From the NCBI GenBank assembly GCA_963643465.1, contig CAVIJT010000010.1, positions 1 through 64,000 of the forward strand: a stretch of DNA of 64,000 nucleotides. Reading direction: 5' to 3'. Origin of the DNA: CAG-411 sp963643465. Its GTDB lineage: Bacteria > Bacillota > Clostridia > Lachnospirales > Lachnospiraceae. Both the position numbers and the translations under genes were made by a program. Below, in pieces: positions 27,252 to 36,356 of this stretch (positions within the stretch are counted from its first letter, which is position 1; every line of letters begins with the position of its first letter). Below the pieces are notes generated by a model. That model made no database searches. It had not been told where the DNA came from and worked only from the letters and a program-made list of their open reading frames with translations.

Positions 27252-29025
27252 GTTGTGTTTCCTCCTTTCCTACTGCCCAAGTTTTTGCACCAATATGTGC
27301 CTGCCACATTTTTTCATACAACGGACAATTTTTCAACAATTCTTCCTGTGTTCCTTGAGCTACAATATTTCCCTTCTCAAGCACCACAATATTGTCAGCC
27401 TGACGAATGGTAGACAGACGGTGTGCAATGACAAGAAGTGTCTTTCCTTTGGTCAATTCGTTAATACTTTGCTGCAATTTTTCTTCGTTTTCCGGATCTG
27501 TAAAAGCCGTAGCCTCATCCAGAATGATGATCGGTGCATTCTTCAGCATCATCCTTGCAATGGCAATTCTCTGCTTTTCACCTCCTGAAAGTCGTTTGCC
27601 CGCTTCCCCAGCAGGCGTATCATAGCCCTCAGGCAACTTCAAAATAAATTCTTCACACTGTGCTGCCCTTGCAGCTGCATACACTTCTTCATCTATTGCT
27701 TTTGGATTTCCTAAACGGATATTTTCTTTTAAGGAGCAACGGAACAGGAAATTGTCTTGTGCCACAAAGCTGACAGTATCAGCCAACTGACTAAGAGGCA
27801 TCTCTTTCACATTCACCCCTCCCACAGAAATCTCTCCTGATGAAACATCCCAGAAACGAGAAATTAATTTTGCTACTGTAGATTTTCCACCACCAGAAGG
27901 TCCTACTAATGCTGTAACACTTCCCTGCTTCATGGTCAAGTCAATTCCATGTAACACTTCCTCTTCCTTTTTTCCTGTGTAAGAAAAACTTACATTCTGA
28001 ACTTTCACTTCATATTTCTGTATATTTGCATTCTGTTCCGGTTCAGGCAGTTTCGGCAGTTCCAAAAATTCCTGCAAATTCTCCACCGTTTCTTTTACCT
28101 GACGGATACTCTCAGAAAAAACTTCCAGTTTTGTAAGGGACCCCACCATAGACAAAGACAACATAGCACATAATGCAGCTTCTGGTGCTGTAATTGCCCC
28201 TTTACCTGCTAACCATAAGCTGACAGGCAATACACCCAATAGCGTGGATGGAAACAGCGCAAAAGCAAGCTTCATTGTGACCCATGTGGATGACAACCAT
28301 TTCATAACAAAGATCTTATAGTCTGTAATGGCATCCTCATACTTTTCATAAGATACCCCAGCTCTACCAAAGGCTTTAATAACTTCGATTCCTTCAATAT
28401 ACTCTACAATGGTACTGTTCATATACGCATTGGATTTTGCATACTGTTCAAAGTTCTTTCCACTAATTTGAAAGGTCAGCATCATACATACCAGGGATAA
28501 AGGCATGGCTGCAAGAGAAGCAAGTGCAACCCGCCAGTCAATCATTAAAAGTGCCACAAGGCTTACAATCGGAAGAATCAGGTGTCCAGAACCTTCCGGA
28601 ACCATATGTGCCAGTGGCGGTTCTATATCTTCAATCTTATCTACCATTACACTTTTGATTTCCCCGATAGAATGTGCCGTAACTTTGCCTAATGGTGCAT
28701 GAAGCAAACGATCTGTCACTCGGTTTCTCAACTTTTCCAATACATAATAAGCCACATGATGAGATAATCCTGTTGAAAGTCCGAAAAAAACAACCTTAAT
28801 CAGATAAAATGCTCCCGCAAGAATACACCAACGTCCAATTTCCGTTGTTGTGAGTGCATCAGCTACATACAAGGTAATCATACGATATACGCAATAATAA
28901 GGAAGCAGTCCGCATACCACACTGATAACAGATAAAATAATGGAACCAATCAATTCTCCCCTGCTTCCTTTTGCATACCCCAAAAGACCGGATAGCCAGC
29001 TCTTTTGTTTTGTTTCTGTATTCAT
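27223..29025 (-). CDS. ABC transporter, fused membrane and ATPase domains (partner 1)
   Basis: The 600-residue half-transporter has an N-terminal six-span domain (residues ~20-310) and an ATPase with Walker A GPSGGGKST, signature LSGGEKQRIAIARMM and Walker B IIILDEATAFTDPENE. The DEATAF.DPENE form is one I associate with YbtPQ/IrtAB-like chelate transporters, which is family recollection rather than proof. It starts 87 bases after the AraC-type gene and overlaps partner 2. No separate promoter or operator is visible in that gap, so it is likely transcribed from the ECF promoter. Confidence 0.85.
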   Translation of the reverse strand: MNTETKQKSWLSGLLGYAKGSRGELIGSIILSVISVVCGLLPYYCVYRMITLYVADALTTTEIGRWCILAGAFYLIKVVFFGLSTGLSHHVAYYVLEKLRNRVTDRLLHAPLGKVTAHSIGEIKSVMVDKIEDIEPPLAHMVPEGSGHLILPIVSLVALLMIDWRVALASLAAMPLSLVCMMLTFQISGKNFEQYAKSNAYMNSTIVEYIEGIEVIKAFGRAGVSYEKYEDAITDYKIFVMKWLSSTWVTMKLAFALFPSTLLGVLPVSLWLAGKGAITAPEAALCAMLSLSMVGSLTKLEVFSESIRQVKETVENLQEFLELPKLPEPEQNANIQKYEVKVQNVSFSYTGKKEEEVLHGIDLTMKQGSVTALVGPSGGGKSTVAKLISRFWDVSSGEISVGGVNVKEMPLSQLADTVSFVAQDNFLFRCSLKENIRLGNPKAIDEEVYAAARAAQCEEFILKLPEGYDTPAGEAGKRLSGGEKQRIAIARMMLKNAPIIILDEATAFTDPENEEKLQQSINELTKGKTLLVIAHRLSTIRQADNIVVLEKGNIVAQGTQEELLKNCPLYEKMWQAHIGAKTWAVGKEETQHVSNSKAYY

Positions 29026-29112
29026 AAAATGAACGCCTCTTTCCTTTTCAAATAATAACTATTCAGAACCCCATCCTCCCAATCGCCTCTGCGAGACTTT
29101 GAAACATCGCAA

Positions 29113-30060
29113 TCATATCCGTCCCCTATATTCTGTAGGAGACATTCCCATAACTTTCCGAAAGGCAATCGCAAATTTGCTCGGACTATCATATCCAACC
29201 TGACCTGCTATTTCTGCCACACTAATTTCTTTTCTTTGACGTAACTGCACCGCTGCAAAATTCATACGATATTGCAAAAGCCAGCCTGCAATAGTAGAGC
29301 CGTAGACCGATTTAAAGCATCGCTTCATAGCAGTCAAAGGAATATCAAACCTTTTAGAAAGTTCCTCCTGCGTGTAGTTTTCATCCATATGCAATGTCAA
29401 AAATTCCTGCATTGCCTTTACTTTTTCTACCTGTGTCTTGTAAAAATAAGGTTTTTCACTGGGAGAATCCGGTAATTCCAGTGCATCAAGATACAGCAGT
29501 AATTCCAGTATTTTTATTTTAAAATATGGACGCTTAATCTTTTGCGGAACAGCATAAAGTTCACTAAAAATATGTTCAATAGATTTTTCCCCATGGAGAA
29601 CCATGGGATATATTCCGCTACAGAATTTCTGTTGCAATGCCTTTAAATCTACTGGAAAATCCTTAACTTCTTCTGGCAGGCTCTTACAAGCAATTCCTAA
29701 ATCAATGTTGATCATTGCTCCATGGTAATGTGTTAATGGCATTTCAAACCGTCCCTGGTGGGATAATCTTCTGTCTAACTTTAAATCACCAGCTTCTACA
29801 TAGGAATAAGCATCTTCGCTTGCCGGACACTCCATTCTCCCCTCTCTGCAATGGTCAATACAGAACAAATCTTCTTGCGGAACATAGTACGAATCATAAT
29901 ACTGCATATGAAAATCATTGAAAGCCAACATCACCCCCGGAAATACATCATATATCGTAACTGTACCTTCTCCGGTTTCATTGCGAAACTGATAGACACT
30001 ACATCCATCACTTTGTGCCAGAAGACACGCATCCTGGCACTTTTCGGCATATTTATTCAT
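29113..30060 (-). CDS. AraC family transcriptional regulator
   Basis: The 315-residue protein has an uncharacterised ~190-residue N-terminal sensing domain and a C-terminal double helix-turn-helix of about 100 residues with EELSKRFDIPLTAMKRCFK and the signature VGYDSPSKFAIAFRKVMGMS, ending PTEYRG. It overlaps the preceding ECF ATPase gene by 8 bases, so it is embedded in the operon. AraC proteins in siderophore loci (YbtA, PchR) bind the chelate and activate uptake genes; a similar role here is inference from context. Confidence 0.85.
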   Translation of the reverse strand: MNKYAEKCQDACLLAQSDGCSVYQFRNETGEGTVTIYDVFPGVMLAFNDFHMQYYDSYYVPQEDLFCIDHCREGRMECPASEDAYSYVEAGDLKLDRRLSHQGRFEMPLTHYHGAMINIDLGIACKSLPEEVKDFPVDLKALQQKFCSGIYPMVLHGEKSIEHIFSELYAVPQKIKRPYFKIKILELLLYLDALELPDSPSEKPYFYKTQVEKVKAMQEFLTLHMDENYTQEELSKRFDIPLTAMKRCFKSVYGSTIAGWLLQYRMNFAAVQLRQRKEISVAEIAGQVGYDSPSKFAIAFRKVMGMSPTEYRGRI

Positions 30061-31465
30061 AGGTGTTACCTCCTGTACTTTCTACAAGCAATACACGATC
30101 GCAGGCTGCCTGCATAAACTCCTGATCATGAGATACTACAATCACAATTTTCCCCTGCTCAGCCAATTCCCGAATTACCTGACCGACTTCCTGCATGTGA
30201 CGGTAATCCAGTCCACTGGTTGGCTCATCAAAAATTAAAATTTCTTTTTCTGATAACAAGGCTGTAGCAACTGCCAGTCTCTGTTTCTGTCCTCCAGATA
30301 GAGCCATAGGATGCTGCTCCTTAAAATCATACAAATCAAACTTCTGCAAAATTTCCTCAATCTGCTCTGCATGGACTCCACCAGCCTGTTCACACTCATT
30401 CCATACACTGTCATAAAACAATTGATGGTTGACATCCTGCATGACTAAAAAACATTTTTTCTGCCTCTGTTTTGCTTTTAACTGTTGTCCATTCAACGCA
30501 ATCTTTCCATCCCTTTCTTTCAGCAATCCACACAAGCATCTAGTCAAGGTAGTTTTCCCTGCTCCATTTGCGCCAGTTATGGCAAGCACTTCTCCCGGAA
30601 CTGCTGTAAAGGAAAGATTTTGTATTACAGAGGCTTCTTTTCCGTATCCACAATTTAGATTTTCCACCACAAATCCATTTTCACAGCGACTGTCAGTACC
30701 TCTCACTTCCGACAGAACAAGTTTTGTCTGGACAAGCTCCCGAAGTCCCATTTTCTGCCGCTCCTTCTTTTCCAGTCTCCGAAATTCTTCACCTGAAAAG
30801 ATTTTTTCAATCCTTCCATTCTGAAAATACACAGCTTTATCAACAAAATCTACTAGAAAATACAGTCTATGCTCTGCAATCACAATCGTATTTCCCTGCT
30901 CTTTCAGCAAAAGGAGCTGCTTTCTCAACTTTTCTGTTGCTTTCACATCTAAATTTGCAGATGGTTCATCCAGTACATAAATAGCAGGCTTCATGGCATA
31001 AACACTGGCAAATGCTAAAGTCTGCTTTTCACCGCCGGAAAGCGAAAAAACATTTCTCTGCAAAAGATTTTGAATGCCAAGATTCTGCACCGTTTCTTCA
31101 ATTTTTTCTTTCATTACTTCTGGAGATACTCCGTCATTTTCCAATCCAAATGCCAGCTCACTGTCTGTATCCAGATTAAAAAACTGACTTTTTGGATTCT
31201 GAAATACAGAACCTACATGTTTTGCCAGCTCATAAGTTTCTGTCTCTGCTACGGAAAGATTATCCACTCTAACATTTCCTTGTAAAATAGCATCTTCTGT
31301 AAAATGCGGAATCAAACCATTGATTAGCTTTGTTGCTGTTGTCTTTCCACAGCCACTTTCTCCACACAGCAGGATACATTCTCCTTTTTTCACTTTCAGA
31401 TCAATATTATGTAAGGTTTCCTCCTGCTCTTTATAGGAAAAGGAAACCTGCTCTATTTGAATCAT
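30053..31465 (-). CDS. Duplicated ECF-type ATPase (two ABC domains in one chain)
   Basis: The 470-residue protein contains two complete ABC ATPase domains. Domain 1 (~1-230) has GESGCGKTT, LSGGEKQ and VLDEPSANLD; domain 2 (~255-465) has GANGAGKTT, LSGGQKQR and FDEPTSGLD. In ECF importers two ATPases (EcfA/A') power the EcfT-S complex; here they are fused. It follows ecfT after 13 bases and overlaps the AraC gene, placing it squarely in a dedicated (group I-like) ECF operon. Confidence 0.88.
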   Translation of the reverse strand: MIQIEQVSFSYKEQEETLHNIDLKVKKGECILLCGESGCGKTTATKLINGLIPHFTEDAILQGNVRVDNLSVAETETYELAKHVGSVFQNPKSQFFNLDTDSELAFGLENDGVSPEVMKEKIEETVQNLGIQNLLQRNVFSLSGGEKQTLAFASVYAMKPAIYVLDEPSANLDVKATEKLRKQLLLLKEQGNTIVIAEHRLYFLVDFVDKAVYFQNGRIEKIFSGEEFRRLEKKERQKMGLRELVQTKLVLSEVRGTDSRCENGFVVENLNCGYGKEASVIQNLSFTAVPGEVLAITGANGAGKTTLTRCLCGLLKERDGKIALNGQQLKAKQRQKKCFLVMQDVNHQLFYDSVWNECEQAGGVHAEQIEEILQKFDLYDFKEQHPMALSGGQKQRLAVATALLSEKEILIFDEPTSGLDYRHMQEVGQVIRELAEQGKIVIVVSHDQEFMQAACDRVLLVESTGGNTYE

Positions 31466-31478
31466 TCTGCTACCTCCT

Positions 31479-32147
31479 TTACAGAATCACAGCCAAAACG
31501 GCAAATATCAATGCAATAACGAGGCATACCCAATCCAAAACTTTCATCCTTAATTCAATTAAACTTGTTTTTTCTACTGGATTTTCAATACCTCTAGTAA
31601 CTGCCGCTGCAGCTAATTCCTCTGCTGTGGTTGTAGCGGACATCATCAACGGCACAATAAATGCCTCTATTTTATCTAATCCTCTCACATTGCGAAGCTT
31701 CATAGCATCGCGTATATGTCCTGTTTCTTCCTGAATTGCCGGAAAATATCGCAACGTAACGGAAATTGGAATAATCAACTTTTGAGGGATGCGAAGTTTT
31801 CGCATCCCTACAATCATTTCTCTTAAACTTAATGTGTGTATCATCAAACTTCCTACCATTAGGCATGAAAAAAGTTTTCTAGTATAATTGGCAAAAATAG
31901 AAAAACTGGTCGCTATGATTTTTGGTGATACCGGCAGGATATACCATTGCAAATAGACCACTGCCACAAAGGCAAATAACCACTTTGCTGCTGAAATACT
32001 TTTGCCACAAATACTCATTAGAATTCCAACAGCTACTAGCCAGCCAATTTCAACCCAAAAATTGTCCTGTGAAAATGCAATTACATTTGCTGCCAATAAT
32101 AGCCCAAGCCCTGTACGTGGATCTATTTTTCTTACCTTCTGCTGCAT
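31479..32147 (-). CDS. ECF transporter transmembrane subunit (EcfT)
   Basis: The ~222-residue protein has four to five membrane segments and the coupling helices typical of EcfT, with AMKLRNVRGLDKIEA and a TTAEELAAAAVTRGIEN stretch carrying the Ala-Arg-Gly type signature that contacts the ATPases. The open frame starts at a GTG at 32159, but ATG at 32147, next to the S-component stop codon, is preferred. It couples ATP hydrolysis by the fused ATPase to the S component encoded just upstream. Confidence 0.85.
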   Translation of the reverse strand: MQQKVRKIDPRTGLGLLLAANVIAFSQDNFWVEIGWLVAVGILMSICGKSISAAKWLFAFVAVVYLQWYILPVSPKIIATSFSIFANYTRKLFSCLMVGSLMIHTLSLREMIVGMRKLRIPQKLIIPISVTLRYFPAIQEETGHIRDAMKLRNVRGLDKIEAFIVPLMMSATTTAEELAAAAVTRGIENPVEKTSLIELRMKVLDWVCLVIALIFAVLAVIL

Positions 32148-32148
32148 T

Positions 32149-32754
32149 TTAAACCACACCAGCCTTAGTAAAATGTTTCTTAAACAATCCTTTACTAATG
32201 GTTGCTCCTGCTAACGCACAAAGAACGGTTGCTACGATCATTACTACTAACATACCATTAGATGACACATCTGCCAATGTATCTACATAGTCCTGCGACA
32301 TTCCCTGTTCCGTAATTTGAGCAAAAAAGCTGTCTCTCATAACCCAGATAGGAAGAGGCGAGCCTATCATTCCCAATGAAAAACCAGCAAAAGCTAATGT
32401 GTTTCCAAAAAAGCTCTCATATTTTGTTAAGTAACGAGCCAGTTCTGCCAATGCACAGCCGACTACAAAAGCTATCAGAATATAAATCGTAAACTGTCCA
32501 GTCACAAAGTAAATCAATCCAACAATCAGCCCTGTAATAAGTACTGCCCCAGTTTTTTTCACCTTACTGCACATCAACATGAACGGGGTTGCTCCAAACA
32601 GACCTATGAATGCTGGCATCAGAATCCATATAAGCGGATGGAAACCACTAACTAGCATAAATGCAAAATTAATAACAAAATAAATAGCGGAATAAATACC
32701 AATAGATATGAGATCACGCCCTTTTAATCCTTTTGATTTGTTGTTTGTAGACAT
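32149..32754 (-). CDS. ECF transporter S component, MptD/Trep_Strep family
   Basis: The 201-residue protein is almost entirely hydrophobic, with about six membrane segments, and resembles the Trep_Strep (MptD-like) substrate-binding S components, starting GLKGRDLISIGIYSAIYFVINF-type sequence. The substrate of this S family is not established in general; some relatives in streptococci and lactobacilli have been connected with heme. It is the first gene of the six-gene operon, 144 bases downstream of a GTTAG-N6-CTAAC operator, so iron or an iron chelate is the inferred cargo. Confidence 0.82.
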   Translation of the reverse strand: MSTNNKSKGLKGRDLISIGIYSAIYFVINFAFMLVSGFHPLIWILMPAFIGLFGATPFMLMCSKVKKTGAVLITGLIVGLIYFVTGQFTIYILIAFVVGCALAELARYLTKYESFFGNTLAFAGFSLGMIGSPLPIWVMRDSFFAQITEQGMSQDYVDTLADVSSNGMLVVMIVATVLCALAGATISKGLFKKHFTKAGVV

Positions 32755-32897
32755 AATAATCCTCCTGTTTCTAATTCGTTTTATCTAACCTATGATTAAA
32801 ATTGAAAGTGCTTTTGCACTTTCGGCGTAAATCTTATCAAAAAAAATTTTCTTCGTCTGTCCCATTTCGTTAATATTGCTCCAATTGGATAACAAAA

Positions 32898-32913
32898 GTT
32901 AGTTTGTGCTAAC
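32898..32913. promoter_or_regulatory. Iron-box-like operator upstream of the ECF/AraC/ABC operon
   Basis: GTTAGTTTGTGCTAAC has arms GTTAG/CTAAC with 6 bases between, matching the boxes at both feo loci. It is the only recognisable control signal upstream of the six-gene operon; I could not assign a convincing -35/-10. Confidence 0.7.
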
Positions 32914-32937
32914 ATACGATACATTCAACTTTTACAC

Positions 32938-33116
32938 CTACACAGTCTCTGCGTTTTCCTCGCCTACAAGTTCTGCACTGGTATCCTGCCACACCGATGG
33001 TATTCGTCTGACAAAATAATCGGCCAAAGTTCCTGATAGGTTCCTTCCAGATCAATCCAAAGCTGCTCCGCTACCGCCTCCTTTCTACCGAAATAAAATT
33101 TCCACAATCTGCAGTA
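32938..33116 (-). pseudogene. Frameshifted gene remnant, unidentified
   Basis: On the minus strand a frame with no good start reads through RKEAVAEQLWIDLEGTYQEL and WPIILSDEYHR, then, after a one-base shift near 32995, VWQDTSAELVGEENAETV and a TAG stop at 32938-32940. The composition is clearly less AT-rich than its neighbours, which suggests foreign DNA. No family is recognised. It lies between the iron-box of the ECF operon and the end of the MacB/FtsX operon. Confidence 0.4.
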
Positions 33117-33139
33117 TTTTCTTTTTTATTTAATTTCGC

Positions 33140-35359
33140 TTATTCCCTATTATCCTTCAAACACTCCACCATACTGACTCTTTTCACCTTTCTCTGAATC
33201 ATCATAAGTGAACCAAAGTAACTAACCAGTGTCAGTAGAATTGTTATGACATAGCTCTTTCCCGCTATATCCATTGTCATAAGCATACCTTCTGTGTCCG
33301 CATAAATTTTAAATACAGCATTTCCGGAAGCAAGTACAGCCGGAATACTTACAGCAATACCTATAGGCAGTAGAATGTGGTTGATTCTAAGCACTATTTG
33401 ATTGATTTTCTTATCCTCATATCCCAATACTTTAAGCATTGATATATTTCCCCTGCTTTCTGTTACAAGCATATTGACCGCTACATAAATAGCTGAAACG
33501 CATATAATCACACCAAGTCCTACCATCATATATATCGCAAATCCCATTTCTTCAAATATGGTATTAAACTGTTCTGCCATATCTGTCTTTGTAATGGTCT
33601 TTGCAATGCTTTCCTCCGGTATAGGGAGCTTTTCATCAGACATGACCGCATTATACACAACAGTCTCTAATCCAATAAGCTTAGCTGCATTTTCCCTTGA
33701 AGTGTAAACAGCCTTTTGTACGGTGTTGTCAATTATTCCTTCAATTTTCACCTTCACTTCTTCCATTGACAAAGGATTATAGAGTGTAAGCTCCTCTCCT
33801 TCTTCCACTTCAAGCAGCATTGCTGAAAGACTGGTAAGATAACAGCCATCACTGATGATTATTTCCTTACCATTTTCATCCTTTAGGTCAAGGTATGTAT
33901 TATCATCATCCGTACCGATAAGGGATATAGTGCTTCCTTCTTCTGTTTCCAAGCCAAAGGCAAAAATCGGTTCTCCACCATATTTTTCTTCTGTCAGGAG
34001 TTCATTCAATATATACTCATATTCAAAGCTTCCAAGCCTGTCTGAGCTACTGTCTGCAACAGACTTCATGGTATCGAAAAATCCAAGTCCAAACAGCATG
34101 ATATAGCTGCCGAGGAAAATCCCCATAAATATAACCAATGTTCTTGCCGGATTTCCAAGTAATGACCTGATTGCAAGCTTTTTTCTAAAGGACATTTTCT
34201 TTCCTGCAAATAAATGTTTTAACTTCTTTTTTCCGCCTGCATTTCCGTTTAGCAGTAACACTGTATCCTGTTTTAATAATTTGCGAACGGAAAATAACGC
34301 CGCAATAATATACATGAACGTTGGCACTACAACACCAAGTAGGGCAACAAGTGGATTTAAGCTGAAGTGTATTTTCATAGGCTCATAATCTGCCAATCCC
34401 ATTTCTCCAAAGGATTGATCGCAAATAAGCGAAACTATTGCTGAAAGTCCACCACCAAGGATACCCGGTATAGCCGCAAATCCTGCATAGTGTCGCATTA
34501 ACTGCCCCTTTGTATATCCAAGTGCCGTCAATGTTCCTATCATTTTCTGTTCGCTCTTTACCTTACGGCTAATAATAATACTTACCAGTGCTACTGCTAT
34601 TAACGGAAGCACCACTAACAAAGCATAAGACATAATCAAAAACATATATGCCTGATCATCAACCATACAGATTCTCTGATTTTCCTCTGCTGCCAAATAA
34701 TCCTGCAACACATATTCCTCTTGAATATATTTTCTAAATTCCCTGCTGTTATCCTGATTGTATTTCACAAGATACTGACAATTCACATTTCCAAGACTTT
34801 CAAATTCACTGTCAGACAGATAACACAAGAAAAATGTTGTTATATTTTTGTAGGAATCATCTGCATTTTGCAGCATATACAAATAGTCCGGGCGTTGAAA
34901 ATATCCTGACACTATATATTCCTTTTCACCTACATGTATCTTATCTCCTACGGCAATTCCCATATTTTCAGCATACCCCTCTGAAATAATTACTTCATCA
35001 TCATTACTTACATCACTACCGCCTGTAATCTCATAAAGGTCAATTTCTTCTGTACGCTCAAATACTCTTGCTGTTGTTTCGTCATTTGTAAGATTAATAT
35101 ATCGCTGCGCCTCTAACTGTAAATCATACTCCTTTTCCAACCACGCAATTTCTTCATCATCAATTGGCATATATGTGGAAAAATGTGCATCCTCTAACTT
35201 ATTGTCCGAAAAGAATTTCTCTGAAAAATCAAGGATACCTGCTCCTGCAATATTGAAAAGATAAAACATCAAAAGCGCTACTATGGTAAGCACTGATGAT
35301 GCTATGTAAAACGAACGGTTTTCCCGAATGCTTCTAACATATCGCTTGTTAAGTTTCAT
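33140..35359 (-). CDS. MacB/FtsX-type ABC transporter permease
   Basis: The 739-residue protein has the FtsX double layout: a membrane span near residue 20, an extracellular domain (~40-240), three spans (~245-370), a span near 410, a second extracellular domain and three C-terminal spans ending in VSMVECLKDNRE. Such permeases are mechanotransmission exporters or lipoprotein/peptide handling systems. It follows its ATPase gene after 11 bases. Both are read from a control region that carries two iron-box-like sites, suggesting an iron-linked role, but the substrate is unknown. Confidence 0.85.
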   Translation of the reverse strand: MKLNKRYVRSIRENRSFYIASSVLTIVALLMFYLFNIAGAGILDFSEKFFSDNKLEDAHFSTYMPIDDEEIAWLEKEYDLQLEAQRYINLTNDETTARVFERTEEIDLYEITGGSDVSNDDEVIISEGYAENMGIAVGDKIHVGEKEYIVSGYFQRPDYLYMLQNADDSYKNITTFFLCYLSDSEFESLGNVNCQYLVKYNQDNSREFRKYIQEEYVLQDYLAAEENQRICMVDDQAYMFLIMSYALLVVLPLIAVALVSIIISRKVKSEQKMIGTLTALGYTKGQLMRHYAGFAAIPGILGGGLSAIVSLICDQSFGEMGLADYEPMKIHFSLNPLVALLGVVVPTFMYIIAALFSVRKLLKQDTVLLLNGNAGGKKKLKHLFAGKKMSFRKKLAIRSLLGNPARTLVIFMGIFLGSYIMLFGLGFFDTMKSVADSSSDRLGSFEYEYILNELLTEEKYGGEPIFAFGLETEEGSTISLIGTDDDNTYLDLKDENGKEIIISDGCYLTSLSAMLLEVEEGEELTLYNPLSMEEVKVKIEGIIDNTVQKAVYTSRENAAKLIGLETVVYNAVMSDEKLPIPEESIAKTITKTDMAEQFNTIFEEMGFAIYMMVGLGVIICVSAIYVAVNMLVTESRGNISMLKVLGYEDKKINQIVLRINHILLPIGIAVSIPAVLASGNAVFKIYADTEGMLMTMDIAGKSYVITILLTLVSYFGSLMMIQRKVKRVSMVECLKDNRE

Positions 35360-35370
35360 GAATACACCTC

Positions 35371-36069
35371 CTATAATTCAAGATTTTCTGCCGAAATCTT
35401 ATTTTCATTATTCTTGCTCTTGGCGGTCTTTCCGTCCTTAATCCAAATGATACGGTCTGCCATTTGTGAAATTGCTTCATTATGGGTAATTATAATAATA
35501 GTTGTTCCAAACTGCTTATTCATCTTCTCTACAAATTTAAGTACGCTTCGTGAGGACTTAGTATCTAATGCACCTGTCAATTCATCACATAACAAAAGCT
35601 TTGGATTTTTTATCATGGCTCTCGCAATTGCAACTCTCTGCTGCTGACCTCCGGAAAGCTCTTTCGGAAAACGGGTACGATATTTTTCAATATCAAGAGC
35701 CTGCAACACTTCTTCAATATCAAGTGGATTTTCTGCAATATCAGATACCACCTCTATGTTTTCCTCAACTGTTAAATCCGGTATGAGGTTGTAAAACTGG
35801 AATACAAAGCCAACATCTTCTTTACGATACTGTGTCAACTTATCCTTGCTAAGACCTGTAAGGGTTCTCTCTGCAACTGTGAGTTCTCCCTTATCAAGAG
35901 AATCAAGTCCACCAAGCATATTTAAAAGTGTACTCTTTCCTGAACCGGATGGTCCAAGAATGACACAGATTTTTCCTTCTTCCAATTCGAATGAAGCGTC
36001 ATCCAGTGCATACACTGCCGCCTCGCCCTGCCCATATTGTTTTACTGCATTTTTAAGTGTTATAAACAT
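35371..36069 (-). CDS. MacB-type ABC transporter ATPase
   Basis: The 232-residue ATPase has Walker A GPSGSGKST, Q-loop FVFQFYNL, signature LSGGQQQRVAIARAM, Walker B LLLCDELTGALD and the H-loop ITHN, the pattern of LolD/MacB-type ATPases partnering FtsX permeases. It is the first gene of a two-gene operon divergent from feoABC2. A box GTTAG-N6-CTAAC lies 34 bases upstream of its start and another 52 bases farther. Confidence 0.9.
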   Translation of the reverse strand: MFITLKNAVKQYGQGEAAVYALDDASFELEEGKICVILGPSGSGKSTLLNMLGGLDSLDKGELTVAERTLTGLSKDKLTQYRKEDVGFVFQFYNLIPDLTVEENIEVVSDIAENPLDIEEVLQALDIEKYRTRFPKELSGGQQQRVAIARAMIKNPKLLLCDELTGALDTKSSRSVLKFVEKMNKQFGTTIIIITHNEAISQMADRIIWIKDGKTAKSKNNENKISAENLEL

Positions 36070-36102
36070 TTTTCATTCCTTCTTTCTTAAAAAATCTTTA
36101 TA

Positions 36103-36170
36103 GTTAGCCTTAACTAACACCTTGCTTCAAAATAGCGGTAACCACACGATTAGTGTTAGTTACCGCTAAC
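36103..36170 (-). promoter_or_regulatory. Two iron-box-like operators and a 10-bp hairpin upstream of the MacB/FtsX operon
   Basis: GTTAGCCTTAACTAAC (36103-36118) and GTTAGTTACCGCTAAC (36155-36170) share the GTTAG-N6-CTAAC layout. In addition TAGCGGTAAC (36133-36142) and GTTACCGCTA (36159-36168) form a perfect 10-bp inverted repeat with inner ACAC/GTGT pairing, overlapping the second box. Confidence 0.65.
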
Positions 36171-36290
36171 CAAGAACTTATGATACTACTAAAATATGAA
36201 TCCGTCAACTGCTTTAGTCATATCACTCTTCTGCGGATAACGATAGGCATAAGGAAGGAAAGTCCGTGCTTATAATAACACCTTTTATAG

Positions 36291-36306
36291 GTTAATCTTG
36301 ACTAAC
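36291..36306. promoter_or_regulatory. Iron-box-like operator, distal, upstream of feoA2
   Basis: GTTAATCTTGACTAAC has arms GTTAA/CTAAC, one base off the consensus, about 50 bases upstream of the feoA2 -35. It could serve either divergent operon. Confidence 0.55.
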
Positions 36307-36356
36307 CCACCTCATTCTATCATGTTTTCATTTGGAGGCATTTTAATATTTTGGAG

